64,000 nucleotides of DNA from Acidobacteriota bacterium. Its GTDB lineage: Bacteria > Acidobacteriota > Terriglobia > Terriglobales > Acidobacteriaceae. The stretch spans positions 51,060 through 115,059 of the forward strand of contig JARLGJ010000030.1 of NCBI GenBank assembly GCA_031296105.1. The letters are read 5' to 3'. Shown here in pieces: positions 38,076 through 47,765 of this stretch; position 1 is the first letter of the stretch, and the number at the start of each line of letters is the position of its first letter. Both the position numbers and the translations under genes were made by a program. The notes under the pieces were generated by a model, which was given only the letters and a program-made list of their open reading frames with translations, was not told the DNA's origin and made no database searches.

Positions 38076-38100
38076 AAAGGCGGCCTGCGGGCCGCCTTTT
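38076..38100 (+). terminator. Rho-independent terminator
   Basis: AAAGGCGGCC-TGCG-GGCCGCCTTTT, a 10-bp perfect stem with a T tail, 20 bases after the exported-protein gene. It could also act on the convergent ArsR gene. Confidence 0.88.
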
Positions 38101-38138
38101 GCTTGTGCTGGATTGGGGCAGGATGCCCGCGGCGCAGG

Positions 38139-38438
38139 CTACAACTCTTCCGACAATCCCTTGCGCAGGGCGCGCAGAGAGGCCTCCACCCGGAAGTAGC
38201 GCACCCAGGTGCCTTGCTTGACGGCCTCCACCAGGCCGGCGTTCCTCAGAATTTTCATGTGATGCGATATGGTCGGCTGCGCCAGCTTGATGCGCGCTTC
38301 AATATCCGTGGCCGACCACCCCTCTTGCGACGCGCTTTTGCGCGGGGTTGCCGGATGCAGCAGGCGCAGGATGCGGCGCCGCGTGGGATCGGCGACGGCG
38401 CGCAGCGACAGGCTGAGTTTATCCGAGGCAGCTTTCAT
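38139..38438 (-). CDS. ArsR-family winged-helix transcriptional regulator
   Basis: The 99-residue protein has the ArsR fold. ADPTRRRILRLLHPA is followed by an insert, then AQPTISHHMKILRNAGLVEAVKQGTWVRYF covers the recognition helix and beta wing. No metal-binding Cys pair (ELCVC type) is present, so this is not a classical metal sensor. A TATCAT element lies ten bases before the ATG. It stands alone and convergent with the exported-protein gene; its target is unknown. Confidence 0.9.
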   Translation of the reverse strand: MKAASDKLSLSLRAVADPTRRRILRLLHPATPRKSASQEGWSATDIEARIKLAQPTISHHMKILRNAGLVEAVKQGTWVRYFRVEASLRALRKGLSEEL

Positions 38439-38531
38439 AGATCAAAACATGATAAAGCATCCGGGAATGTCCGAATGCGTCACAGGTCACATTGCCGCGT
38501 GTTATCGGCAGGAAATGCACTTTAAGGTTTG

Positions 38532-39167
38532 CTACCGCTTGAGAAAAGCGTTGTACCCGGCGCCAATCAGCTTGGCGCGAGTGACTTCGGCTTCCTTTGC
38601 GTCGGGATAGGGCCCCACCTGAACGTGATAGAGCTTGTCGCCCGGCTGCACGATGACCACCGGGAAGCGCTGCCGTTTGAGGGCGTTGCTGAGCAGCTTG
38701 GCATCGTCCTGGTTGCGCACGGCCGCGACCTGCACCATGTAGCCGGCCCCCAGGGAGGGATGCGTTGCAGGAGCTGCGGGAGCAGGCGCCGACGCGGCGG
38801 GAGTCGCCAGTTTGGGATGTTCCTCCTTCTGCGTATTGGACAGCGACTTGGGGAAGTTGGCGTCGGCCGAGTTGGCCGGGGCTGGCGTTGGCGCCGTGTC
38901 TTCCGGCTTGGCGGCCACCGGTTCCGGCGGAGGTGTGACGGTGGCCGCGATGGGCTTATTGGAAGCAGCCAACGGCGCGGGCACGGGCGCAGCCGACGGA
39001 TTGCTTGCCGCGGCCAGCGCCTGCTTCATCGAGTTACGGCCCAGCGAGTAGCCCACGCCCAGGGAGATGCCACACAAAACTACCAGGAGAATAAACAGTC
39101 CCAGCAATTTGCCAATCCCGAGCGTGATCTCGGTGTCGTCCGCTTTGTATTCTTCTTCCGTGCGCAT
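38532..39167 (-). CDS. SPOR-domain membrane protein
   Basis: The 211-residue protein has a short cytosolic N terminus, one membrane helix (about residues 22-42, LLGLFILLVVLCGISLGVGYSLG), a Pro/Ala-rich periplasmic linker and a C-terminal SPOR domain (YMVQVAAVRNQDDAKLLSNALKRQRFPVVIV to the end). SPOR domains bind denuded peptidoglycan glycans at division sites. It starts nine bases after the slipin stop and is translated from the same transcript. Confidence 0.92.
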   Translation of the reverse strand: MRTEEEYKADDTEITLGIGKLLGLFILLVVLCGISLGVGYSLGRNSMKQALAAASNPSAAPVPAPLAASNKPIAATVTPPPEPVAAKPEDTAPTPAPANSADANFPKSLSNTQKEEHPKLATPAASAPAPAAPATHPSLGAGYMVQVAAVRNQDDAKLLSNALKRQRFPVVIVQPGDKLYHVQVGPYPDAKEAEVTRAKLIGAGYNAFLKR

Positions 39168-39176
39168 TCCGGTTCA

Positions 39177-39980
39177 TTATGCGCCAGTCTTGCCCTCGAC
39201 GGTGTCCACAGGGGGTGCGGACTTTGGTTCCCCGAGCACCATCTTGCTGAGTCCGGCGACCAGGTCGATGGGAATCGGAAACACGATCGTGGTGTTCTTC
39301 TCCACGCCGATCTCGGTGAGCGTCTGCAGGTAGCGCAACTGGATCGACGCCGGTTCGGTCTGCAACAGGTGGGCGGCGTCCACGAGGCGCTGCGCGGCGG
39401 AGTACTCGCCCTCGGCGTGAATGATCTTGGAGCGCTTTTCGCGCTCGGCCTCGGCCTGCTTGGCCATGGCGCGCATCATGGTGGAATCGAGATCCACCTG
39501 CTTGACTTCGACGTTGACCACCTTCACGCCCCAGGGCGCGGTGTGCTGGTCCAGGATCGATTGCAGGCGCAGGTTGATCTTGTCGCGGTGTGCCAGCAGT
39601 TCGTCCAACTCGACTTCGCCCAGCACCGAGCGCAGGGTGGTGAGCGCGAACTGCTGCGTCTGGTACTGGTAGTTGGTGACCTCGATGACCGCCTTGCTGG
39701 GATCGATGACGCGAAGGAAGACCACCGCGTTCACCTTCAGCGTCACGTTGTCGCGGGTGATGATGTCCTGCGGCGGCACGTCGAAGGCGATCTGGCGCAG
39801 ATCGACGCGGACCATGCGGTCCAGCGGGGCAAACACCAGAATCAGTCCCGGCCCCTTGGCCTCGCTCAACACCCGGCCCAGGCGGAAGATGACGCCGCGC
39901 TCGTACTCGCTCAAAATCTTGATGGCGCTGAGAAGGTAAAGGACGACGATGATCACGACAATGCCGGTGAGAGGGAACAT
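39177..39980 (-). CDS. Slipin/stomatin-like SPFH membrane protein
   Basis: The 267-residue protein has an N-terminal membrane hairpin (residues 4-20) and an SPFH/band 7 domain: [37 protein letters not shown], then [22 protein letters not shown] and [15 protein letters not shown] helical oligomerization segment rich in Ala/Glu/Arg follows ([17 protein letters not shown]). It forms membrane microdomain rings. The usual partner NfeD is absent; instead a SPOR protein follows. TAGAAT and CCTCC-type sequence upstream on the minus strand give a plausible promoter and binding site. Confidence 0.93.
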   Translation of the reverse strand: MFPLTGIVVIIVVLYLLSAIKILSEYERGVIFRLGRVLSEAKGPGLILVFAPLDRMVRVDLRQIAFDVPPQDIITRDNVTLKVNAVVFLRVIDPSKAVIEVTNYQYQTQQFALTTLRSVLGEVELDELLAHRDKINLRLQSILDQHTAPWGVKVVNVEVKQVDLDSTMMRAMAKQAEAEREKRSKIIHAEGEYSAAQRLVDAAHLLQTEPASIQLRYLQTLTEIGVEKNTTIVFPIPIDLVAGLSKMVLGEPKSAPPVDTVEGKTGA

Positions 39981-40048
39981 GGAGCCTCCGCTGCCTGTTT
40001 GCAGGTCAGGAGGATTCTATCGCACCCGGCGCGAGTTGCAAGTGGCCA

Positions 40049-40657
40049 CTAGCGGGCGGCGCGCTTTTCCAGGGCGGCCCAGATGAACCCCAGTAGCGCC
40101 TCGGCTTCCGCTTCCACCGGAAGATGACTGTGCCCCAGCATGCGCCGCTGCACCGCGCCGCGCGTCAGGTCGGCTACGCCCCAGGCGGCGCGCTCGGCAT
40201 CCACACAGCGGATTTCACCGTTCTTCGCGGCCTCGGCAATGGCCCCGGATAGCTTCTGCACCGGCTCGCTGACCAGTTCGTGGTACTGGCTGCGGGTCAG
40301 GGTGGCGCGCGCATCCTCCAGGTCGGTGATGCGAAAAATTCCGCGATTATTTTCCACGTGCGAAATGCGCGTCACCAGGTAGGTGAGGATTTTGGATCGC
40401 AGATCCGGCTTGCCGTCGATACTGTCGATGGTCTCGTGCTTCATCCGCTGCATTTCCTGCATCAGCACCGCGCGGTAAATCTCGCGCTTGGAGCGGAAAT
40501 AGAGATAGACCGTGCCCTTGGCCAGCCCGGCCTCGCGGGCGATCATGTCCACACTTCCGCCGACAAATCCGTGGCGGGTGAACACCCTGCTTCCGGCGTC
40601 GACAATGGCGGCGCGGCGGAACTCGGCGACCACTTGCTTTTTGGTGCGCATCCGCAT
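40049..40657 (-). CDS. TetR-family repressor
   Basis: The 202-residue protein has the N-terminal TetR helix-turn-helix: FRRAAIVDAGSRVFTRHGFVGGSVDMIAREAGLAKGTVYLYFRSKREIYRAVL (about 11-63). A variable helical ligand-binding domain follows. It is divergent from the DHA2 efflux gene across a 52-base gap with a palindrome, so it very likely represses that gene and itself. AGGAGG lies eight bases before the ATG. The last residues are basic. Confidence 0.93.
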   Translation of the reverse strand: MRMRTKKQVVAEFRRAAIVDAGSRVFTRHGFVGGSVDMIAREAGLAKGTVYLYFRSKREIYRAVLMQEMQRMKHETIDSIDGKPDLRSKILTYLVTRISHVENNRGIFRITDLEDARATLTRSQYHELVSEPVQKLSGAIAEAAKNGEIRCVDAERAAWGVADLTRGAVQRRMLGHSHLPVEAEAEALLGFIWAALEKRAAR

Positions 40658-40686
40658 CCTCCTTATAATTCGACTTATCAGTATAG

Positions 40687-40706
40687 TATAATGACTCGTC
40701 GGTCAT
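40687..40706. promoter_or_regulatory. Shared operator and promoters of tetR and the DHA2 transporter
   Basis: A perfect TATAAT (40687-40692) faces the transporter, and on the minus strand TATACT in the same stretch faces tetR. The palindrome ATGAC-TCGTCG-GTCAT (40691-40706) overlaps both and ends three bases before the transporter ATG, so bound repressor would block both. The transporter lacks a Shine-Dalgarno sequence. Confidence 0.7.
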
Positions 40707-40709
40707 ATT

Positions 40710-42332
40710 ATGAACGTTGATCCCCAGGACGCCGCCCCGCGGGAGGCGCAAGGGGCCTCCCCGGCGGAGCACGCCCCCTGGAAGCCACGGGCCAATCCCT
40801 GGATCATCGCCGCCTCGGTGATGATCTCCACCTTCATGGTGGTGCTGGATTCCTCGGTGGCCAACGTCGCCCTGCCGCACATTGCCGGCAACCTGTCGGC
40901 CACCAACGACGAAGCCACCTGGGTGCTGACCAGCTACCTGGTCTCGAACGCCATCATGCTGCCGGCCACCGGCTGGCTGACGCGCCGCCTGGGACGCAAG
41001 CGCTTGTTGATGTCTTCCATCGTGCTGTTTACCGGCGCCTCTTTGTTGTGCGGCATGGCGGTCAACATGCCCATGCTGATTTTGTCGCGCATTCTGCAAG
41101 GCGTGGGCGGCGGCGGAATGCAGCCCCTGGCGCACGCCACGCTGCTGGAGAGCTTTCCTCCGCGCCAGCATGGAACGGCCATGGCCGTGTATGGCGTGGG
41201 CGTGGTGGTGGCGCCGGTTGTCGGGCCCACGCTCGGCGGATGGATTACCGACAGCTATTCGTGGCGCTGGATTTTCTATATCAATCTGCCGGTCGGCCTG
41301 CTGGCGCTGGTGATGGCCAGCCTCTTCATTGAAGACCCTCCCTACTTGCAGCGGCACGCCGAGGAGTCGATCGACTACCAGGGCTTCACGCTGATGGCAC
41401 TGTGGCTGGGCTCCTTGCAACTAATCCTCGACAAGGGGCAGGAGGCCGATTGGTTTGGCGCGCCGTGGATCTGCTGGACAGCGGCGCTCTCGGTGCTCTC
41501 GTTTGTAGGCTTTATTTGGCGCGAGCTGACTTGCCACGAGCCCATCGTGCGCCTGGGCGTGTTGAAGGAGCGGAACTTTTCCGTGGGCACGGTGATCGCC
41601 GCTCTCTACGGATTCATCCTCTATGGCTCCACCGCGCTGCTCCCCTTGTTCCTGCAAACGCTGCTTGGCTATCCGGCGATGGCCAGCGGACTTTCCGTTA
41701 GCCCGCGCGGCGTGGGAGCGATGATCTCGATGAGTGTGGCCGGCATGTTGAGCGGCTACGTGGACCCTCGTTTGACACTGAGCGCGGGGCTGGGTCTGTT
41801 CAGTATCTCTACCCTGATGCTGGCACACCTGAACCTGGGCATCGCCATGAGCTCGGTGATGCTGCCGAACCTGATCAACGGCTTTTCCAGCGGACTGATC
41901 TTTGTGCCGCTTACCACGATGGCCATCGGCCACCTGCGGCAGCAGGAGATCGGCAACGCCACGGGCATTTACAACCTGATGCGCAACATCGGCGGCTCGG
42001 TGGGCATTGCCGTGGTCAGCACCATGCAGGTCAGACACTCGCAGGTGCACCAGAATTACCTGGTGGCGCAACTCACCGGCAGCTCGCCGCGCACCCGCCA
42101 CTTGCTGCATAGCATGACGGCGCACTTCCAGTCGATGGGCGCCGACCCGACGACCGCCGCCCACCGTGCCCTGGTCAGCCTGTCCAGCCTGGCGCACCAG
42201 CAGGCGCTGCTGCTCAGTTACATGGATATCTTCCGCATGGTGGGCTATCTGGCGCTCGTGTGCGTCCCGGCCACCATGCTCTTCGAGCGCGTGGCGCGCA
42301 AACCGTCCCCGCGGCGGGGCTCGGCGAAATAA
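40710..42332 (+). CDS. DHA2-type MFS multidrug efflux transporter (EmrB/QacA-like)
   Basis: The 540-residue protein has fourteen membrane helices. Helix 1 carries the DHA2 motif MVVLDSSVANVALPHIAGNL, and ATWVLTSYLVSNAIMLPATGWLTRRLGRKRLL covers motif A. Motif C-like GVGVVVAPVVGPTLGGWITD is in helix 5. These proton antiporters export drugs or hydrophobic compounds, often with an EmrA-like adaptor; none is next to it, although the HlyD gene at 19-20 kb exists. Expression is likely under the divergent TetR protein. Confidence 0.93.
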   Translation: MNVDPQDAAPREAQGASPAEHAPWKPRANPWIIAASVMISTFMVVLDSSVANVALPHIAGNLSATNDEATWVLTSYLVSNAIMLPATGWLTRRLGRKRLLMSSIVLFTGASLLCGMAVNMPMLILSRILQGVGGGGMQPLAHATLLESFPPRQHGTAMAVYGVGVVVAPVVGPTLGGWITDSYSWRWIFYINLPVGLLALVMASLFIEDPPYLQRHAEESIDYQGFTLMALWLGSLQLILDKGQEADWFGAPWICWTAALSVLSFVGFIWRELTCHEPIVRLGVLKERNFSVGTVIAALYGFILYGSTALLPLFLQTLLGYPAMASGLSVSPRGVGAMISMSVAGMLSGYVDPRLTLSAGLGLFSISTLMLAHLNLGIAMSSVMLPNLINGFSSGLIFVPLTTMAIGHLRQQEIGNATGIYNLMRNIGGSVGIAVVSTMQVRHSQVHQNYLVAQLTGSSPRTRHLLHSMTAHFQSMGADPTTAAHRALVSLSSLAHQQALLLSYMDIFRMVGYLALVCVPATMLFERVARKPSPRRGSAK

Positions 42333-42363
42333 GGCGCGCCCACGGCGGGCGCAAACGAAAGAG

Positions 42364-42398
42364 AAAAGCCCCATCCGGCATAGCGGGATGAGGCTTTT
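42364..42398. terminator. Bidirectional terminator between transporter and aminopeptidase genes
   Basis: AAAAGCCCCATCC pairs with GGATGAGGCTTTT (one mismatch) around an eight- or nine-base loop. A second small stem GCGGAG-N5-CTCCGC follows at 42408-42424. Confidence 0.8.
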
Positions 42399-42434
42399 GT
42401 TCTTGCCGCGGAGACAGGCTCCGCAGGGTTCAGG

Positions 42435-45026
42435 TTAGTGCGCCGCGTGCTGTTGCAGGTAGTCCGTCAGGTTCTGCTGTTGCAGCTCGCGCACCTGAAT
42501 GCAGGCATCCACGCGCTCTTTCGCATTCTTCAGCTCGCGACCGGCACCGGGAATGTTCTTCGAGGCGAAGAACTGCTGTGCATCGTTGCTGAGCGCGGCG
42601 TCGCAGAAGACGGTGGCCACTCGCGGCAGATTCGACTCCATCAGTCCGCCGATCTTCTCCACGATGCGCGGGTAGTCGTCCTTGAAGAGCTGCCAGGCGA
42701 CCGGCTGCGTCTCGTAGAAGGATAGCGGGTTGAAGAGGGCAAACATTGCCTGGTTCTTGACCTCGGGGCTGAGCAGGAGGTCGAAGAAGCGATGCGTCAG
42801 CTCGGGCTGCGGGAACACGCCGAGAGCCGAGAGAAACAGGTTGTATTCCTGCGGTGTCTTGGCCTTGCCGAGCTGCTCGTGGTAGCGGTCGAAGAGCGCC
42901 GCGTCGCCGTTCTGCGCGCTAAGGACGACGGAGCCGGAGGCCATTTCGCGGTCCACCGAGGTGGGGTCCTTCATGTACTGCTCGGCGGTCTCGCGGGCCT
43001 TGGCCAGCAGTTGCGGATCGCGTCCGATCATGGCCAGCGTGGTCGTCAGATTGGCACGCAGAACGGAACGCTCCGCGAGTTCGCCGGGCTGCGCGGTGGT
43101 GCCGATCTGCTGGAGAAGTGGTCCGATAAAGCCGCGTACCCAACTTTGAAAAGCCGGACGGTCCGCGGCGGAAACATAGTGGTCTTCGATGTTAAACAAC
43201 TGGTTTGTGCGCGCCTCGACAACGTCGCGCGACAAGCTGCCGTTCATGTTCTTCACCAGGTCCAGGTAGTCGCCGATCTTCATGCGTCCGACGCGCACCA
43301 TGGCCCAGGCATCGTTGGGAATGCGAAGCTGTTCGGCCTCCGAGAGATTGCCGGCCACAGCCGAGATGCGCTGGAAGTTCTCCGCTTCATAGCCGCTGCG
43401 GTAGTAGCCGCGGCCGCCGGCATTGGCGTACACCCACGCGGAGCAGCCAGGCAGTTCCACCTTTTGCTGGCGCTGGCTGAGCAGAACGTACTCGGGCTGG
43501 TTGCTGGCCGAGGGAAGCAGCGCCACCGGCAGGGTCCACAGTTGATCGCTGCCCTTGGCCAGCAGCTTTTCATCGGCGAAGTAGCGCTGCTGGGTGAGCG
43601 TGACCAGGGTCTTGCCGCCCTCACAGTGTGAAGACAGATCCACCAACGGCGCGCCGGGCTGCTCGGTGAAGCTCTTCATGATCTTGTCCACCGGCTTGCC
43701 GCTGGTCTCGGCAATCTGCGACCAGAAGTCTTCGGCCGTGGCGTTGGCGTAGGAATGCTTTTCAAGGTAGGCGTTGACGCCTTTGCGGAAGGTCTCCGGC
43801 CCGACGTAGGCCTCCACCATGCGCAGCACGCTGGCCGCCTTGCCGTAGGCGATGCCGTCGAAGAGGTTCTGGATTTCGGCGGGCGTATCGGCCTGGGCGC
43901 GGATGGTGCGGATGCTGGCGATCTGATCGGTGTTCAGCGCGCCGAGCGTGCCGTCGATCTCCTGCTGATCGACCTTCCATTCCGGCTTCCAGGCTTCCAG
44001 GGGCTTGTCACTCATCCAGGTGGCAAAGCCTTCGTTCAGCCAGATGTCGTTCCACCACTTCATCGTGACCAGGTCGCCGAACCACTGGTGCGCCATTTCG
44101 TGCGCGATGACCGAAGCGACTTCCTGCCGCTGGTCATAGGTAGCGGTTTTCGGATCGATCATCAACGCCGTGTCGCGATAGGTGATGGCGCCGGCGTTTT
44201 CCATGGCTCCGGCGGCAAAGTCGGGGAAGACGATGTGATCGAGCTTTTTGTAGGGATACTTGACGCTGAAGTAGCGGTCGTAGAACTTGAGGACGTTCTC
44301 GCTGGCTTCCAGCGCAAAGCCGGTCATGTCCTTTTCTTCGGGCAAGGAGCAGACGCGGATGGGAATGCCGTCGGCGCCGCCCTCGCGGCACACAAAGTCG
44401 CCTACCAGCATGGCCAGCAGGTAGCTGGACATCTTCGGCGAAGCGGAGAACTTCAGCGTGTGCTTGCCCTCTCCGGGGCCGGGCGTATCGCTGACGATGC
44501 TGCCGTTGGAGATAGCCGTGTCGCCCTTGTCCACCACCAGCGTGACGTGGAAGACCGCCTTGTAGCTGGGCTCGTCGAAGCCTGGGAAGGCCTTGCGCGC
44601 GTCGGTGGCCTCGAACTGCGTGACCGCGTAGTTGCGGCGCTTGGATTTGCTGAGGTAGAAGCCGCGCAGCTTGTCGTTGAGCACGCCGGTAAAGCGCAGG
44701 TGAATCTCGGTCTCTCCGGCCGGCACCGCCGCAGGCAGGGTGAGCGTGGCCTGCTCCTTCGCCTCATCCAGCGTGACGGTGGCCTTCTGCTCACCAACCG
44801 TGGCTTCGTCGATCTTCAACTCGGAGGCGTTGAGCACGATGGCCGCCGAGGGTGCGGCGACGCGCACATGAATCGTCTCTTCGCCGGTGAAGGTGGCTGT
44901 GGCAAGGTCAGGCGCAAAGGTAAGGTCGTAGCTGGAAGGAATTACCGTGTTTGGCAGACGCTGGGCGTGAAGGAAAAGGCTGGGGCACAGGGCCAGAACG
45001 GCCACGGCAAAAACTCTCTTCATCAA
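42435..45026 (-). CDS. Exported M1-family aminopeptidase
   Basis: The 863-residue protein has a signal peptide (FAVAVLALCPSLFLHAQ) and the full M1 set. The substrate-binding GAMENAG is near residue 275, the zinc motif HEMAHQWFGD near 311, with the second Glu in WLNEGFATW. The N-terminal beta domain and the C-terminal helical ERAP1-like region are complete. It would trim N-terminal residues from peptides in the periplasm, supplying amino acids. AGGAG lies seven bases upstream of the ATG. No clear operon partner exists. Confidence 0.94.
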   Translation of the reverse strand: MMKRVFAVAVLALCPSLFLHAQRLPNTVIPSSYDLTFAPDLATATFTGEETIHVRVAAPSAAIVLNASELKIDEATVGEQKATVTLDEAKEQATLTLPAAVPAGETEIHLRFTGVLNDKLRGFYLSKSKRRNYAVTQFEATDARKAFPGFDEPSYKAVFHVTLVVDKGDTAISNGSIVSDTPGPGEGKHTLKFSASPKMSSYLLAMLVGDFVCREGGADGIPIRVCSLPEEKDMTGFALEASENVLKFYDRYFSVKYPYKKLDHIVFPDFAAGAMENAGAITYRDTALMIDPKTATYDQRQEVASVIAHEMAHQWFGDLVTMKWWNDIWLNEGFATWMSDKPLEAWKPEWKVDQQEIDGTLGALNTDQIASIRTIRAQADTPAEIQNLFDGIAYGKAASVLRMVEAYVGPETFRKGVNAYLEKHSYANATAEDFWSQIAETSGKPVDKIMKSFTEQPGAPLVDLSSHCEGGKTLVTLTQQRYFADEKLLAKGSDQLWTLPVALLPSASNQPEYVLLSQRQQKVELPGCSAWVYANAGGRGYYRSGYEAENFQRISAVAGNLSEAEQLRIPNDAWAMVRVGRMKIGDYLDLVKNMNGSLSRDVVEARTNQLFNIEDHYVSAADRPAFQSWVRGFIGPLLQQIGTTAQPGELAERSVLRANLTTTLAMIGRDPQLLAKARETAEQYMKDPTSVDREMASGSVVLSAQNGDAALFDRYHEQLGKAKTPQEYNLFLSALGVFPQPELTHRFFDLLLSPEVKNQAMFALFNPLSFYETQPVAWQLFKDDYPRIVEKIGGLMESNLPRVATVFCDAALSNDAQQFFASKNIPGAGRELKNAKERVDACIQVRELQQQNLTDYLQQHAAH

Positions 45027-45188
45027 ATCTCCTCATGGACGAAGGACGAATGTCCCCCTCTATTTCATCATACGTATTCCGGCTGGCTATGGTTCCGCGG
45101 AAGGGTTACGGAAAGTTTTATTCAAGTTGAAATAAGAGGGAAGAGGCACCGGTGCAGGAGACGCCACGCGGAAAAGAGTAAAGCAATG

Positions 45189-45230
45189 CCCTCCGCACCC
45201 GGCTTTCAATACGCAGCCGGATGCGGAGGG
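45189..45230 (-). terminator. Terminator hairpin after the aldehyde dehydrogenase
   Basis: A 16-position stem (45189-45204 with 45215-45230, one mismatch) lies 19 bases past the stop; T-rich sequence follows on the minus strand. Confidence 0.8.
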
Positions 45231-45249
45231 CAGTTTTCCTGCTCAGGGT

Positions 45250-46797
45250 TTAGAAGAAGCCCTGCGCCTTGGTGGAGTAGCTGAGCAGCATGCACTTGGT
45301 CTGCTGGTAGTGGTCCAGCATGATCTTGTGCGTTTCGCGGCCGAAGCCGGATTCCTTGTAGCCGCCGAAGGTGGCGCCCGCCGGATAGACGTGGTAGCAG
45401 TTCGTCCACACGCGACCGGCCTTAATACCACGGCCCACCTTATAAAGATTGTTGACGTTGCGCGACCACACGCCCGCGCCCAGCCCGTAGAGCGTGTCGT
45501 TGCCAATGCGGATGGCGTCGTCGAGGTCCTTGAACTTGGTCACCGAAACCACCGGCCCGAAGATCTCTTCCTGGAAGATGCGCATCTTGTTATTGCCGAC
45601 AAAAATCGTGGGCTGCACGAAGTTGCCCTTTTCCAGCTCGCCGTCCAGGTGAGCCCTGTCGCCGCCGGTCAGCAGCGTGGCTCCCTCGTCCTTGCCGATC
45701 TTGATGTACTTCAGGATGTTTTCCATCTGGCTGACGGAGACCTGCGGGCCCATTTGCGTCTCGGGATCGAGCGAGTTGCCCACCTTGATCTTCTGCACGC
45801 GGGCTACGGCCTTTTCCATGAACTTGTCGAAGATCGACTCCTGCACCAGTACGCGCGACGGACAGGTGCAGACCTCACCTTTGTTGAAGGCGAAGAGCGC
45901 GAAGCCTTCCAGAGCCTTGTCCAGGAAGTCGTCGTTCTCGTCCATCACGTCGGCGAAGAAGATGTTCGGCGACTTGCCGCCCAACTCCAGCGTCTGCGGA
46001 ATGATCGGCTCCGAGGCGTACTGCATGATGAGGCGGCCGGTGACGGTCTCGCCGGTGAAGGCCACCTTGGAGATGCGCTTGTTGGCCGCAATGCTCTTGC
46101 CCATCTCGCCGCCGGGGCCGGTGACGACGTTGAGCACGCCGGGCGGCAGAATGTCACCCACCAATTGCGCGAAGATCATGATGCTGAGCGGCGTGTTCGA
46201 TGCCGGCTTGATCACCACGCGATTGCCGGCAGCCAAGGCCGGAGCCAGCTTCCAGGCAGCCATCAGCAGCGGGAAGTTCCAGGGAATGATCTGGCCGACG
46301 ATCCCCATCGGCTCCTTGAAGTGATAGGCCACCGTGTCATGGTCGATCTCGCCGATGGTGCCTTCTTCGGCGCGGATGGCTGCCGCAAAGTAGCGGAAAT
46401 GGTCCACCACCAGGGGAATGTCGGCGTTCAGCGTCTCGCGGATGGGCTTGCCGTTGTCGATGGTCTCGGCCGCGGCCAGCAGATCCAGGTTCTTCTCCAG
46501 AGTGTCGGCAACTTTCATCAGCAGCGCCGAACGCTCGGCAATGGAGGTGTCGGCCCAGCGCTCGCCCACGGCCTCGGCGGCGTCAATGGCCTTCTCGACA
46601 TCTTCGGCCGTGGAGCGCGCAAACTCACCGATCAACTGCTGGTTGATCGGGCTGACGCTGGTGAAGTACTTGCCGCTGACCGGTGGATGGAACGCTCCGC
46701 CGTAGTAGTTGTCGTAGCGGGACTTCACACCGGCCTTGCGTAACACCTCCAGGGCGTGAGTCACGGTCAATTCGCTTGTTACTTCTGCAACCGTCAT
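45250..46797 (-). CDS. NAD(P)-dependent aldehyde dehydrogenase
   Basis: The 515-residue enzyme has the ALDH family motifs. [21 protein letters not shown] forms the cofactor site, [12 protein letters not shown] the NAD-binding loop, the general-base Glu is in LELGGKSP, and the catalytic Cys is in [11 protein letters not shown]. The last of these, with the [26 protein letters not shown] segment, is typical of the ExaC/AldB/AcoD group that oxidises acetaldehyde and other short aldehydes. It is cytosolic and tetrameric in relatives. GAGGAGATGAACAACG precedes the ATG. No alcohol dehydrogenase is adjacent. Confidence 0.94.
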   Translation of the reverse strand: MTVAEVTSELTVTHALEVLRKAGVKSRYDNYYGGAFHPPVSGKYFTSVSPINQQLIGEFARSTAEDVEKAIDAAEAVGERWADTSIAERSALLMKVADTLEKNLDLLAAAETIDNGKPIRETLNADIPLVVDHFRYFAAAIRAEEGTIGEIDHDTVAYHFKEPMGIVGQIIPWNFPLLMAAWKLAPALAAGNRVVIKPASNTPLSIMIFAQLVGDILPPGVLNVVTGPGGEMGKSIAANKRISKVAFTGETVTGRLIMQYASEPIIPQTLELGGKSPNIFFADVMDENDDFLDKALEGFALFAFNKGEVCTCPSRVLVQESIFDKFMEKAVARVQKIKVGNSLDPETQMGPQVSVSQMENILKYIKIGKDEGATLLTGGDRAHLDGELEKGNFVQPTIFVGNNKMRIFQEEIFGPVVSVTKFKDLDDAIRIGNDTLYGLGAGVWSRNVNNLYKVGRGIKAGRVWTNCYHVYPAGATFGGYKESGFGRETHKIMLDHYQQTKCMLLSYSTKAQGFF

Positions 46798-47165
46798 CGT
46801 TGTTCATCTCCTCTGAATGTACTGACGGATACCCGCGAGGGCATGGGATGAACGCAAGCCTGACCGTCACCCCCGAGGCCACCAGCAATACAGCAAGTTG
46901 TACACCCAGTTGGAGAAGGTGGAAAGACATCGTGCGCCGTTACGGCAAAATAATTCATTCAACGGCTGGATTTCAGCAGTAGAAATAGTGGAAAAGCAGT
47001 TTTGCGGAGCGGCAGCGTCTCATAAAGTGGCGGGTGCCGATTAAGAAGTTCGCCGCCTTCCATGTCTGGCCCGACCTACGGGGCCAGACACGGTCATCAG
47101 CCCATCCAGCGCCAGCCATCGGCGATCAGGGCGAAGCCTGCCGCGGCTGGACCGCCGGACTCCGC
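46798..47165. other. Intergenic region with palindrome between aldehyde dehydrogenase and barrel genes
   Basis: No gene is supported in these 368 bases. The one clear structure is the palindrome at 47063-47090. The promoter of the minus-strand aldehyde dehydrogenase must be in the first 150 bases, but no strong hexamer pair is visible. Confidence 0.5.
47063..47090. repeat. Palindromic repeat, family B-like
   Basis: TGTCTGGCCC (47063-47072) and GGGCCAGACA (47081-47090) form a perfect 10-bp stem with loop GACCTACG. The GTCTG/CAGAC arms recall the element at 1937-1968. Confidence 0.6.
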
Positions 47166-47750
47166 TCAGAAGCGGAAGACGAGGCCCGCCCCCAGTCGGA
47201 GATTGTTTTGCACCGTGGTGGTGCCGTTGAGGAACGTGGTGCGCAGCCATGCGGCATCAAGAGCGCGCACGGCGAGGTGACGGGAGATGGGATAGTCCAC
47301 TCCGCCGCCCACGAGCATGGCCACGCCGCTGGCGCTGCTGGTGGTTCCCTGCGAATGGGGAAAGACGCTGTTGCTGCCATGCGCCGCGCCGCCAAGCGCC
47401 TGGCCGTAGATCCTGAATCGGCGATGGGGCAGGGTCAGGGTGTAGCGCGGCCCGAATAACACGGTGATCAGATCCAGCCCCGCGCTGCTTCCAGGCATGG
47501 TGCCGGTATGCTGTCCGGAAAAATCGGCGGAGAGTCCCCAGTGGCGCGTGATCCGCGCGTTGGCCTGCACCCCTCCGCCCTGCGTCCAGAAGTTGGCACC
47601 CGGGACGGTGTTGGCGCGCATGGCCTGGAAATCGACGGCGACCTCCAGAGGCGCGTTCGGCAGGGATGTGTGCGCCTGGCCCCAGGCGCACAAAGCGCTC
47701 AACATGCAAGCTCCCACAAGGAGCATCGTTCTACGAAAGTTCGTACCCAT
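47166..47750 (-). CDS. Outer-membrane beta-barrel protein
   Basis: The 194-residue protein has a signal peptide (MLLVGACMLSALCAWGQAH) and alternating strands through the mature part: VAVDFQAMRA, VQANARITRHWGLSADFSG, FGPRYTLTLPHRRFRIYGQAL, AMLVGGGVDYPI. It ends with the outer-membrane C-terminal signature LRLGAGLVFRF, with Phe last. It resembles small eight-stranded OmpA/OmpW-like barrels. AAGGAG precedes the ATG, which lies 15 bases after the giant protein stop, so the pair is probably co-transcribed. It might aid display of the giant protein, but that is only positional. Confidence 0.85.
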   Translation of the reverse strand: MGTNFRRTMLLVGACMLSALCAWGQAHTSLPNAPLEVAVDFQAMRANTVPGANFWTQGGGVQANARITRHWGLSADFSGQHTGTMPGSSAGLDLITVLFGPRYTLTLPHRRFRIYGQALGGAAHGSNSVFPHSQGTTSSASGVAMLVGGGVDYPISRHLAVRALDAAWLRTTFLNGTTTVQNNLRLGAGLVFRF

Positions 47751-47765
47751 CGTTGTCTCTCCTTG

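Noticed and set aside
38139..38438. Metal-sensing ArsR repressor
   Set aside because: The metal-binding Cys motif in the recognition helix is missing and no metal-resistance gene is nearby.
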